Shown: in pieces, positions 31,922-40,153 of the stretch
How positions within the stretch are numbered: the stretch's first letter is position 1
Layout of the letters: each line of letters starts with the position of its first letter
Origin: a virus
IMG/VR virus record: IMGVR_UViG_3300027770_000064
Location: 1 to 61,008 of that record
Direction: 5' to 3' (one strand)
Length of the DNA stretch: 61,008 bases
Made by a program: the position numbers and the translations under genes
Notes under the pieces: model-generated
What the model was told of the DNA's origin: nothing
What the model saw: the letters and a program-made list of their open reading frames with translations, nothing else
Databases searched by the model: none

Positions 31922-33409
31922 TCAGGCGGTATTGCCGTGGAGATTCTTGACTGCGAAGAGGCGGAAGTATGCATTTGTAGATGCAACTAGACCATCGTTG
32001 CCAAGTTGTGTTGATGTAAATGCATCGCGACCTTGAGCGAACGGATTGGCGACAAGACCGTAACGAGTCTTGAAACCAATCTTCGGTTGGAAGGTGTCTT
32101 GGCCAACAGCACGGACCATTTGTAGTGGAACATATGGGCAGTAGAAGAATCCTGCGTCATATGGTGAGGTTCCCTTGTATCCAACAGTGATAAAGTTGAC
32201 ATTGTTGGCAACGAATGGATCAATGAATACCTTAAACTTATTGTTAAGAACACCAGCGAAGACATTACCAGTATCATCTACTTGCATATCAACATTGAGT
32301 GCTGGTGAGAGATTAAGGAATCCACCCATTGCAAGTGCTGATGCAACATCTGCACTGCATACGATGAAGTTACCCTTACCTCTACGAGTATCCTTAGCAA
32401 TTTGATTTGCTTCGCGTTCAATTTGGAACATCAAACCACGATAGCGTTCTGCTGACCAACGACCGTCAGAATCTTGGATAAGATCATATACGCCGCCAGC
32501 TGGTGTAGCAACTGATCCATAACCAGCAAGATCGTCATTTACGCAACCTGTCTTAGCAACAAAATACATTGCTCGGAGAATTTCGCGGTTGATTTCATTC
32601 ATGATTTCAACTGAGAGAATATTAGCGAGTTCTGCTTCGGCATCAAGACCGTGAACTGCACGAAGATCTTGTGCAAGTTCTGTGGTATATTCTGCTTTCA
32701 GAGCGCGTGAACGAGCTTGTACTGCGACACGCTCAATGCTGAATGCCATTTCACGGAAATCCGTTGTTGATGGAGACGCACCGAGAGTTTCAGCAGTTGA
32801 GGTCAACATTCCACGGAATGCTGTGAAGGGATCAACACGAGTGATATATGTAGCACCTGCGGTCCCAAGAACACCACTAAGAACACCAGCGGATGACCCA
32901 GCGAGAATACTTGCATATCCAGCTCCACCAGGACCAGATGCACCACATACACCAGAGAATTTAGCCCATGGTTCGTCAAAGAGTGCTTCGGTTCCTTGTG
33001 TATAACCACCAGAATCATTGCCGTAACGAGCACGCATTGCAAAGATGAGTCCTGTTGGAGCACTCATCGGTTGAACGCCTGCAATATCGTAGGCGACAAC
33101 ATTCGGCATTGCGCGACGAACAAGTGAAATCATTACTGGATCGTATCCAGCAAAGTTACCTGCTGCGCCAACTTGACCTGTGGTAAAATTACCACCCATA
33201 CCGACTGGTCCCATTGTATTTTCAAAGAGACTAGTGTTACCTGTTACTCTTTCTTCAGACATTGCCTTGATTTGGTTTTCAAGAAGAATTGCCGTTACTC
33301 TACGCTTATGGGCATCTCCGATTGTTGGTAAAGATTCGTGGTCCAAAACTGGAGCCCATTTTTCAACAAGAAGATCTGCTGCGGTACTTTGATTGAATTC
33401 ATTTGACAT
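31922..33409 (-). CDS. 23: Major capsid protein gp23
   Basis: A 495-residue gp23 homologue. Landmarks: SLPTIGDAHKRRVTAILLENQ in the N-terminal region, GYDPVMISLVRRAMPNVVAYDIAGVQPM, TDFREMAFSIERVAVQARSRALKAEYTTELAQDLRAVHGLDAE, and near the end FDPFVANN-type DPF loop and YCPYVPLQM with GFKTRYGLVANPF. In T4 the first 65 residues are removed by gp21 protease after a xxE site. AILLE may be the equivalent here. There is a GGAGAG ribosome site and a CTAAATA late-type box upstream. Confidence 0.97.
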   Translation of the reverse strand: MSNEFNQSTAADLLVEKWAPVLDHESLPTIGDAHKRRVTAILLENQIKAMSEERVTGNTSLFENTMGPVGMGGNFTTGQVGAAGNFAGYDPVMISLVRRAMPNVVAYDIAGVQPMSAPTGLIFAMRARYGNDSGGYTQGTEALFDEPWAKFSGVCGASGPGGAGYASILAGSSAGVLSGVLGTAGATYITRVDPFTAFRGMLTSTAETLGASPSTTDFREMAFSIERVAVQARSRALKAEYTTELAQDLRAVHGLDAEAELANILSVEIMNEINREILRAMYFVAKTGCVNDDLAGYGSVATPAGGVYDLIQDSDGRWSAERYRGLMFQIEREANQIAKDTRRGKGNFIVCSADVASALAMGGFLNLSPALNVDMQVDDTGNVFAGVLNNKFKVFIDPFVANNVNFITVGYKGTSPYDAGFFYCPYVPLQMVRAVGQDTFQPKIGFKTRYGLVANPFAQGRDAFTSTQLGNDGLVASTNAYFRLFAVKNLHGNTA

Positions 33410-33435
33410 GTTTTTCTCTCCTATTTCCTTTTTAG

Positions 33436-33443
33436 TATTTAGT
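33436..33443 (-). promoter_or_regulatory. Late-promoter-like box ACTAAATA before gene 23
   Basis: Minus-strand ACTAAATAC lies 27 bases upstream of the gene 23 ATG. The same CTAAATAC word precedes gene 22. It is two changes from TATAAATA. Confidence 0.4.
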
Positions 33444-33455
33444 TTTTTAAAAATT

Positions 33456-34469
33456 TTAGAACAAATTGTCCTTGGGGGACAGACCCATATTTGGGTTCAT
33501 GATTGATTGGATACGAGTATTTACTAGTGAATCACTTAATGACTTAAGTGCGGGTCTTGCTGGTCTATTCTTGTTAATTGCTGTGATGGCGTTAACGATA
33601 TTATTCATTGCTGAATCTGATGTTTCCGCAGAAACATAGGATGAATCTTCAGTCAACATTTGTCCTGCTGATTGTGGTGTATAGTAGGTGGTTTCTGGTG
33701 TTGAAGACATTCTTTGACCAAAATACGATTCTTTCAACAATGAAACTTTTTCACGGTAATGATTTACATTTGTAAATTCAATTCCTTCTGAAAGTTTAGC
33801 AAGTTTTTCAATTTGAGTGTCAGCAAGTCCTGCTGCTTCTTCCATAAATGCTTCAGCACAAAGACGAGCAGTGATCTCATTTTTGAGTTGAATATTTTCT
33901 TTTATCAAATTGTTAGCATTCTTCTGAAGTTCTTCATTTGCTTCATAGAGATCATCAAGAATATTATACTTCTCTGCTGGAACATCAATGAATGAAGTTT
34001 CAAACAATGACTTAAGTCCATGAATGAAGTTTTCAGCAATTTCAGTGCGAAGACCGCGTTCAATTGCTATTTTGTTTTCTTCCATCCACTCAGAAATTAC
34101 ATAATTAAGATAACCGTCAACATGCTCAACGAGTGAGTTTTGTTGATTCTGTGCGTTTTCTTGAATTATTTCTTTTGCTGCGTCAAGGATGTTATTTTCA
34201 ATTATAGCAACTTTTTCATTGATTGCTGCTTGAAAAATGGTTTCTGCCTTAAGTTTGAATTCTTCACTTAAGTTTTCACCATTGAACAAACTTTCAAGAT
34301 AATCGTCTTGTAATTGATTTGCTGCTCCAGTCATAGGGGCTCCTGTGTGTCTTGCGACTGCTGAGTTTGCTGGATTAGCAATAGGTTCTGCTATCTTTGC
34401 TCCCTTTCCAGTAGCGTCCATATAAAGTTTTGTTGATGAGTATTCTGCGTATGGGTTATTATCTGCCAT
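33456..34469 (-). CDS. 22: Prohead scaffold protein gp22
   Basis: A 337-residue helical, acidic protein between 21 and 23, as in T4. The start is ATG 34469 (MADNNPYAEYSS), preceded by GGAGAACCAC. The in-frame ATG at 34481 has no ribosome site. Long amphipathic helices (KAETIFQAAINEKVAIIENN, LYEANEELQKNANNLI) and a C-terminal TRIQSIMNPNMGLSPKDNLF fit a gp22-like core scaffold that gp21 degrades. It is longer than T4 gp22 (269). Confidence 0.88.
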   Translation of the reverse strand: MADNNPYAEYSSTKLYMDATGKGAKIAEPIANPANSAVARHTGAPMTGAANQLQDDYLESLFNGENLSEEFKLKAETIFQAAINEKVAIIENNILDAAKEIIQENAQNQQNSLVEHVDGYLNYVISEWMEENKIAIERGLRTEIAENFIHGLKSLFETSFIDVPAEKYNILDDLYEANEELQKNANNLIKENIQLKNEITARLCAEAFMEEAAGLADTQIEKLAKLSEGIEFTNVNHYREKVSLLKESYFGQRMSSTPETTYYTPQSAGQMLTEDSSYVSAETSDSAMNNIVNAITAINKNRPARPALKSLSDSLVNTRIQSIMNPNMGLSPKDNLF

Positions 34470-34493
34470 GTGGTTCTCCATATTGTTTAAAAG

Positions 34494-34501
34494 TATTTAG
34501 A
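34494..34501 (-). promoter_or_regulatory. Late-promoter-like box TCTAAATA before gene 22
   Basis: Minus-strand TCTAAATAC lies about 25 bases ahead of the gene 22 start. A second TCTAAATAG occurs about 40 bases further upstream, in the 100-base gap that holds no other gene. Confidence 0.4.
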
Positions 34502-34569
34502 TGAATTAATATTTACACTGTCTATTTGTCTATTTAGAAGATTTCTGTTTTTAAGTATTTTTTGTTTTA

Positions 34570-35493
34570 TCATACTCTGTTATATGCCTGTGGATTTGTC
34601 CACCAAGGTTCCTGGTGTTGTATATTTGCTGTTCGTGCTAATGATCGTCGCGATGCATTTACAAAATTTGCTGTTCGTCGTAACTCTGGATCTGCTGCGT
34701 GAATACCAGCAATTGAATGAGATAAATCTACTTTGGCATTCCATAAACTACGCTTTTGATCAAAATCCGTTTTCAAATCTCTGGCACTTACTCCGCGCGG
34801 CAAAGGAATGAATAAATTTGGAGCAATTGGTTGTTGATCTGGAGCATTTGCCAATATATTTCGTAGAGCTGCATGACTCATTCCCAGTCTTTGAGCATAA
34901 GTTTGTTCAAGAATATGCTGATGTCTATTTAATTCTTGATGTGTGTGTGCTGCAACGATAGCAGCCTGTTCTGCTGCTCCTGCCTTAATACCACCCCAAA
35001 TTATATCTTTAGCAATATCTTTGCCAACAACTCTAGCTACAGCCTTAGTGCCTCTCCATGCACCTCTTGCTCCAACCCTAGTGCCTCTACCAACCGCAGC
35101 TGCTCCAACCCTAGTGCCTCTTAATGCAGCGTCTGCTACAGTTCTAGTGCCTCTACCAACCGCAGCTGCTCCAACCGCAGTACCTCTTAATGCAGCGTCT
35201 GCTACAGTTCTAGTGCCTCTACCAACCGCAGCTGCTCCAACCGCAGTACCTCTTAATGCAGCGTCTGCTACAGTTCTAGTGCCTCTCAATGCAGCGTCTG
35301 CTACAGTTCCAGTACCTCTAGCAAGCGCATCTGCTCCAACTCTAGCACCTGCTGCGACTGCACTTCCTGCAACTCTGGCAAGACCCGCAATATCACTGAC
35401 TATTCCTTCATGAATGTCCTTTGACATAGTAGGAATTCTAGATCTTATTGCAGATATTGCTTCTTCCGATAATAGTTTTTTATTATTATTCAT
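34570..35493 (-). CDS. Ala/Gly/Arg repeat protein between 21 and 22
   Basis: A 307-residue protein I do not recognise. Residues 45-150 are tandem 11-residue units of the forms ADAALRGTRTV and AAAVGRGTRV, made of small residues with regularly spaced Arg-Gly-Thr. The first 35 and last 120 residues are ordinary, partly helical. It has no signal peptide. In T4 the prohead core genes lie here, so a head-internal or core protein (a basic DNA-associated internal protein) is plausible. Arg spacing and lack of hydrophobic length argue against a membrane protein. Confidence 0.7.
   Translation of the reverse strand: MNNNKKLLSEEAISAIRSRIPTMSKDIHEGIVSDIAGLARVAGSAVAAGARVGADALARGTGTVADAALRGTRTVADAALRGTAVGAAAVGRGTRTVADAALRGTAVGAAAVGRGTRTVADAALRGTRVGAAAVGRGTRVGARGAWRGTKAVARVVGKDIAKDIIWGGIKAGAAEQAAIVAAHTHQELNRHQHILEQTYAQRLGMSHAALRNILANAPDQQPIAPNLFIPLPRGVSARDLKTDFDQKRSLWNAKVDLSHSIAGIHAADPELRRTANFVNASRRSLARTANIQHQEPWWTNPQAYNRV
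35060..35330. repeat. 66-bp and 33-bp tandem repeats
   Basis: Inside the 307-residue gene, gcagcgtctgctacag recurs at 35126, 35192, 35258 and 35291, so the period is 66 bp with a final 33-bp step. Each 66-bp unit encodes 22 residues (two 11-residue motifs). Near-identity points to recent expansion. Confidence 0.9.
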
Positions 35494-36134
35494 ATTCTTC
35501 TCAGAAAATCAGAAAATAAGTTTATAGCAGTTTCTTCTAGTTTACGATTTGATGTTCTTTTTAATTGTTTTTCGTAATGGGCAATATCAGATTCAATTAA
35601 AATTCCATTGTTCCAGATCCATTCCTTACCCTCAAGAATGCCATCTACAAACGCATTTGGTGCTGATGGATCCGCAACAATATCTATTGCTGCGAGAGTA
35701 AAGTCTTCCTTAACATAATTTACACCATTGCGTTTTTCCAAACTTCCCATGCCTCTAGAAGATACCCCTAGTTTAGCACCAGCATCAATTAGATTCTTAA
35801 CAATATTTCCCATTGGAGTATCAATAATCTTTGCTTCCCCGATTATCTGTTTTCCATTTTCCTTAAGGGATTCAATCATGTGGGAAACGCGATCAAGATT
35901 GACAGTTGGACCAGATGGATGATTTAATTCACCCATTGCTCTATTTTTATTTACATATTCTATAACATATCGTCTAGTTTCTTTGATTAATATTCTATTT
36001 TCATAGATACGACCATTTCTATTTTGGGTATCACTTTCCATCATGACCCCACGAATCTTATATGTCTTAGCACCCGCTTCGTTGGATTCAACGATGGATT
36101 CTACATCTTCTACGGTTTCTGTGATTAGTTTCAT
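35490..36134 (-). CDS. 21: Prohead protease gp21
   Basis: A 214-residue serine protease of the gp21 family (T4: 212). Catalytic His72 lies in MGELNHPSGPTV and Ser125/126 in KLGVSSRGMGSL. The late region KEDFTLAAIDIVADPSAPNAFV is also characteristic. It cleaves scaffold, core and gp23 during head maturation. It overlaps the next gene by 4 bases (ATGA). Confidence 0.95.
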   Translation of the reverse strand: MKLITETVEDVESIVESNEAGAKTYKIRGVMMESDTQNRNGRIYENRILIKETRRYVIEYVNKNRAMGELNHPSGPTVNLDRVSHMIESLKENGKQIIGEAKIIDTPMGNIVKNLIDAGAKLGVSSRGMGSLEKRNGVNYVKEDFTLAAIDIVADPSAPNAFVDGILEGKEWIWNNGILIESDIAHYEKQLKRTSNRKLEETAINLFSDFLRRI

Positions 36135-36153
36135 GGAAGTCTTTCTGAATTAT

Positions 36154-36678
36154 TCAATACTCGGAATTAGTCCCAAGACGATAATTGGTTGCAGTTGGTT
36201 GGTCTTCGTCATTGTCTTCGTCATCATCATCGTCGTCATCGTCTTCATCATCGTCGTGATCTTCGTCACCATCAACATGATCTTCAGCGATCATATCAAT
36301 AAGCATATTAGCAATATCAATAATTTCTTCTTCAGATAATTGTTCACCAGTTTCTTCTTCAATTTCTTCAACTAATGACTTAAGTTGATTTTCAAAATCT
36401 TCAGCAAGATCTTCAATATCTTCTTTCATATTGACTCTTTTACCCACTTTCTTTTTATCCCTGGCTGCTTTTCTCATGGGTTCTGTTTTATTTCCATCTC
36501 TATCAAGATCAAGGAAATCTGGTTTTGAGCTTTCATTGAAAACTTCTGGCGCAAAATCAATTAATTTTTCTTCTAATGCTTGTGCCATTTTACTAGTGAG
36601 TACTTCGGTGATTGCTTTTTTTGCTGTGTATAGATCGTCGGCAAAAAGTGATTCTATAATTTGTTTGCTATTTGACAT
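36154..36678 (-). CDS. Acidic prohead core protein (gp67/68-like)
   Basis: A 174-residue protein between portal gene 20 and protease 21, the site of T4 67 and 68. It has FLDLDRDGNKTEPMRKAARDKK, an EF-hand-like loop found in core proteins of environmental T4-like phages, then a helical segment and a run of more than 20 Asp/Glu residues near the C-terminus. A very acidic tail suits a prohead core component that is degraded before DNA entry. Equivalence to 67 or 68 is by position. Confidence 0.7.
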   Translation of the reverse strand: MSNSKQIIESLFADDLYTAKKAITEVLTSKMAQALEEKLIDFAPEVFNESSKPDFLDLDRDGNKTEPMRKAARDKKKVGKRVNMKEDIEDLAEDFENQLKSLVEEIEEETGEQLSEEEIIDIANMLIDMIAEDHVDGDEDHDDDEDDDDDDDDEDNDEDQPTATNYRLGTNSEY

Positions 36679-36704
36679 GGGGTTCTCCTAATTTATATAT
36701 TATT

Positions 36705-38273
36705 TTATTTTTCTTGCTGTGGGTCCAGACCCATTTGCTGCATTTGTAGTTGTTGTTGTAACTGCTTTTGTCTATCCTGTTCAATTTCTATATCCATTTT
36801 TGCTATTTCTTCATCTGTCTGCTTTAGAATGTTTCTTCTAATATAATTCGTTGAGAAGAACATGCCATTATAATTTCCAAGGACATTCAACATATTAACT
36901 CGTTCATTAAGAATTTCATTTTCCTTGAGTTCGGTAAAATATGAATCCTTGCTATAAACTATGTTGATATCTTGATATATATTCTTCCAATCTTCTGGAG
37001 TTAGAATTCCACGAAGAATACATTGCTTCTTGAGAATGTCTATGAACATATTGCTAAATTTATTCTGAAGACGCTCTATGAACTTATAGAATTTAACTTC
37101 ATCTCTTGTGATTTCGCTGCTGCGACCAAGATTGAATCCGCTTTGAACTTCCATTCGGGTCAGTGGAACATTGAGTGCTCGGTATACCTTACGCAGAAGA
37201 TATTCAACATCTTCCATTGCTCCAAGATTTTGTCCACCTGGAAGAGTCTGAATCTCAGTTCCCTTACCACCTTCTCTACGAGGCAACCAATAGTCTTCTA
37301 ACATTGACATATGGTTTTTTTGATCCTTGATGTCTCCTGTAGCAGAATCGTATGTAAGTTTATTACGATAGCGAGTCATCAGAGTCTTAATGTATTCTTC
37401 TGCCTTTTGTTTAGGCAGATTTCCTACATCAATATAAAACACTCTACGCTCTGGAGCGCGAGCGAGGCGATATACGACCATCGCATCTTCGGTCTGACGA
37501 AGCATGTTCAATGGACGAATTGCCTTGTGTAAGAATCCTACGATTCTCTTAGAGGTCTGGTCAACCAATCCTGAATGTGCGTATGTGATTGCATCAACTT
37601 CAATCTTAACACCAACATTTGATGTTGCTGAAGTTGCTACAGAACTCATTTCAAAATCAGTATATACAAAATATTCTTCCACTTTCTTAACAATAGGAAC
37701 AGTAGTATTGTTTACTCTTTTTATTTCCTTTTGAACTTTTCTGATTTTTCTGATCTTTATAGGATCTATTGCTCTAAGTTCAAGGATGCCTTTTTCTGGA
37801 TGTTCCATATCAATAATATTTTGAAAATATACTCGTCCATCCACATACCATCTTCTAAAAATATCATATCCTCTGTTCTTAAAATCTAACAGTTTCAAAA
37901 TATTGATAAATTCTAAATTAATCTTGGATTTAATATTATCAGACAATTCAGTATTGTTCAAATCTAATCTAAGTGATATGTTTTGCTTATCATAAGTTAT
38001 TGCTTGAGTTACTATATCTTCAATTGCCATATCAACTTCTGGATAAAGCGACATACCACGGTATTGCCGTACCAAAGAATTTTCATCTATGAAAGAACCG
38101 CCAAAGTCATAAACAGAGGACATAAATCCACCTGTTTCAAGTACTTGCGTTCCATCATAATTTTCAGGTGCAGTAAAAGATAGGGTTGACGGAGATGAAC
38201 CCGTCAACCCACCATCTGGGAATAATCCCTCATCTTTTCTGCCAAAAGAAAAACCAAAAATATCAAATGCCAT
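36705..38273 (-). CDS. 20: Portal vertex protein gp20
   Basis: A 522-residue gp20 homologue (T4: 524). Typical segments are QYRGMSLYPEVDMAIEDIVTQAI, APERRVFYIDVGNLPKQKAEEYI, DYWLPRREGGKGTEIQTLPGGQNLG and YRALNVPLTRM. It forms the dodecameric portal that initiates prohead assembly and docks the terminase. The C-terminus is Gln-rich. Confidence 0.97.
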   Translation of the reverse strand: MAFDIFGFSFGRKDEGLFPDGGLTGSSPSTLSFTAPENYDGTQVLETGGFMSSVYDFGGSFIDENSLVRQYRGMSLYPEVDMAIEDIVTQAITYDKQNISLRLDLNNTELSDNIKSKINLEFINILKLLDFKNRGYDIFRRWYVDGRVYFQNIIDMEHPEKGILELRAIDPIKIRKIRKVQKEIKRVNNTTVPIVKKVEEYFVYTDFEMSSVATSATSNVGVKIEVDAITYAHSGLVDQTSKRIVGFLHKAIRPLNMLRQTEDAMVVYRLARAPERRVFYIDVGNLPKQKAEEYIKTLMTRYRNKLTYDSATGDIKDQKNHMSMLEDYWLPRREGGKGTEIQTLPGGQNLGAMEDVEYLLRKVYRALNVPLTRMEVQSGFNLGRSSEITRDEVKFYKFIERLQNKFSNMFIDILKKQCILRGILTPEDWKNIYQDINIVYSKDSYFTELKENEILNERVNMLNVLGNYNGMFFSTNYIRRNILKQTDEEIAKMDIEIEQDRQKQLQQQLQMQQMGLDPQQEK

Positions 38274-38290
38274 TTATTAATCCTTATAAA

Positions 38291-38845
38291 TCACGAATCC
38301 ACTGGTTCCCAATAATCATACGCAAGTTGTACTGTAAATTCACTGAATGTATCGGCAACATCATAGTTCAATGTAATTGGACCAATATCTGTTGGGAAAC
38401 AATTCTTCAATTTAACTGCTTTATTAAAATTATTTGGACTTTGAGTGTTTGACGGAGTAGATTGTTCACCAATTGTTACATCGCTATAACGAATGATCCA
38501 GTCACTTACCAAGTTATAATTAATTTGGTGAGTATTTCTACCATCCATTACTTCCATCCAACGCTCAAATCCCGTTCTTAGATCCTTTGTTGGCACATTG
38601 GAATCGTAAACATTTATAACCCAATCGGAATAATTTCGTTCACCTGAGAACTTAATTACTCTGCCTTGCCAAGCGACATTTATGGTTCCTATGGTAGAAC
38701 CTGGTAAATCCGCACCTTTAACATAAATGAAGAGGTCATTAACATTTGGAGGTGATGGAACCCCCGATGGCCAATTCGCTTGGACCATAAAACGATTTGG
38801 TCTTACACCAAAAAAGTTACTTCTGAATTCGTTTAAACTTGCCAT
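38291..38845 (-). CDS. 19: Tail tube protein gp19
   Basis: A 184-residue gp19 homologue (T4: 163). It begins MASLNEFRSNFFGVRPNRFMVQ and contains DLFIYVKGADLPGSTIGTINVAWQGR and FTVQLAYDYWEP, the standard gp19 pattern. It polymerises inside the gp18 sheath. A CATAAATA box lies 20 bases upstream in the tail of gene 18. Confidence 0.94.
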   Translation of the reverse strand: MASLNEFRSNFFGVRPNRFMVQANWPSGVPSPPNVNDLFIYVKGADLPGSTIGTINVAWQGRVIKFSGERNYSDWVINVYDSNVPTKDLRTGFERWMEVMDGRNTHQINYNLVSDWIIRYSDVTIGEQSTPSNTQSPNNFNKAVKLKNCFPTDIGPITLNYDVADTFSEFTVQLAYDYWEPVDS

Positions 38846-38864
38846 TCTAATTTACCTCTTTTTC

Positions 38865-38872
38865 TATTTATG
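38865..38872 (-). promoter_or_regulatory. Late-promoter-like box CATAAATA before gene 19
   Basis: Minus-strand CATAAATAG overlaps the end of gene 18 and lies 20 bases upstream of the gene 19 ATG, giving extra tube message beyond sheath read-through. Confidence 0.45.
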
Positions 38873-40079
38873 GTAATACTGCTGACAGATCTTTATTTGT
38901 TAGGGTTATTCTGACATAATTAATAGAAGTAATTGGTTTAACTAAAATATCAGCAACAAAGTAATTTGCTTGAACTACTGCTGGTGTGTTGTTGGACTGA
39001 TCACAAATTACTCTATACTCTGTAATACCTCGTTGTCCAACAATTCTATCTAAGAATCCTTCGGCAGCAATCTTAAACCCAGAGCGAGTTACAGCATCAT
39101 TTTGCTCAAAAAGTATAGAGCGAGCAACTGGTGCTAGTGCCTTTTTGATGTACATGTACAGTCTTGAAACATTTATTCTCGACAGCGAAGATGTTGCAGG
39201 TTCTCCTGTCTTATCTCCAAAGAGAATTGTTCCTTCTCCCGCAAAAGTTACAACTGGATTAATTCCAGCATCGTAGAGAATATCTTGTTCAATTGGAGAA
39301 AGTGCTCTCTTTAAACGAAGAACATTGAGGATTCTTCCTCTTCTAGCACCAGCTGGTGAGAACCATGGATAAAAATCTCTATCTGTGCGAACTATACACC
39401 CAGCAACATCTGGAGCAAGCGAAGTTTCAATTGTATACAACCCTGTAGTGTCTAAATGTAATTTTTCACCATAGACTATGGTGTAATCTTTATTTGTTGC
39501 TGGTTTAGTTGGAGCTGTAGTAAATGCGTTAGCAGAAGAAGTTAGGCCAAGAACACCAATTGCTGGTTGATCTGTGCTAGACTTAACATCAATTACAGTT
39601 GTCACTGCTGTTGGATAAAGTCCTCCTGGTGCTCCTTGAAACATAACATCAAATCCTATATTATAGAATGCTGTTACTCCTGCCAATCCATTTCCGAATC
39701 CAACATAGCAGGCTGATCCGTATTGAAGAAAGTTGTTTATTGCCCACCATTCCGCAGAGAATCCTCCACAAATTCCAGTGCCAGCATATAATCCATTTAG
39801 ATAAGTGGAAGCACAATATCCAGGACTATAAAATGTGATTCCTGATGATGCTGAAAGTCCACCGTCTGTTCTGATGATAAAGTCAGTTAACCGACCATAC
39901 CAGTCAGAAATATTAGGTACTAAATAGTATCCTAGATCTCTTTCATTTGTGTTTCCTGCTAACGATTTCATACTGAGTGTTGGGTTGTATACAGCACCAA
40001 TAGTTGTGGAAAATCCTTCAGTGATCGGAACCACCATAGATTCATCATTTACTCTAAAACTTATATTTGGTCTTGGCAT
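38868..40079 (-). CDS. 18: Tail sheath protein gp18, compact form
   Basis: A 403-residue sheath protein, against 659 in T4. The conserved C-terminal half is intact: RILNVLRLKRALSPIEQDILYDAGINPV, ILFGDKTGEPATSSLSRINVSRLYMYIKKAL and the final ITSINYVRITLTNKDLSAVLP. The outer protease-resistant domains found in T4 gp18 seem to be absent. A CCAAGGAGAG ribosome site and a perfect TATAAATA precede it. Confidence 0.93.
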   Translation of the reverse strand: MPRPNISFRVNDESMVVPITEGFSTTIGAVYNPTLSMKSLAGNTNERDLGYYLVPNISDWYGRLTDFIIRTDGGLSASSGITFYSPGYCASTYLNGLYAGTGICGGFSAEWWAINNFLQYGSACYVGFGNGLAGVTAFYNIGFDVMFQGAPGGLYPTAVTTVIDVKSSTDQPAIGVLGLTSSANAFTTAPTKPATNKDYTIVYGEKLHLDTTGLYTIETSLAPDVAGCIVRTDRDFYPWFSPAGARRGRILNVLRLKRALSPIEQDILYDAGINPVVTFAGEGTILFGDKTGEPATSSLSRINVSRLYMYIKKALAPVARSILFEQNDAVTRSGFKIAAEGFLDRIVGQRGITEYRVICDQSNNTPAVVQANYFVADILVKPITSINYVRITLTNKDLSAVLP

Positions 40080-40105
40080 GTTCTTCTCTCCTTGGTTTAA
40101 GTTGC

Positions 40106-40113
40106 TATTTATA
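40106..40113 (-). promoter_or_regulatory. Late promoter, TATAAATA, before gene 18
   Basis: A perfect late box on the minus strand, 26 bases upstream of the gene 18 ATG, in the 74-base gap after gene 17. Confidence 0.75.
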
Positions 40114-40153
40114 TGTAGTTAAATTCTACTTTTAATATTTTAAATGCCCTAAA

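Noticed and set aside
34943-35413. 156-residue plus-strand frame antisense to the repeat protein
   Set aside because: It is rich in Ala/Pro/Thr/Leu because it mirrors the GC-rich repeat codons. It has no ribosome site or promoter.
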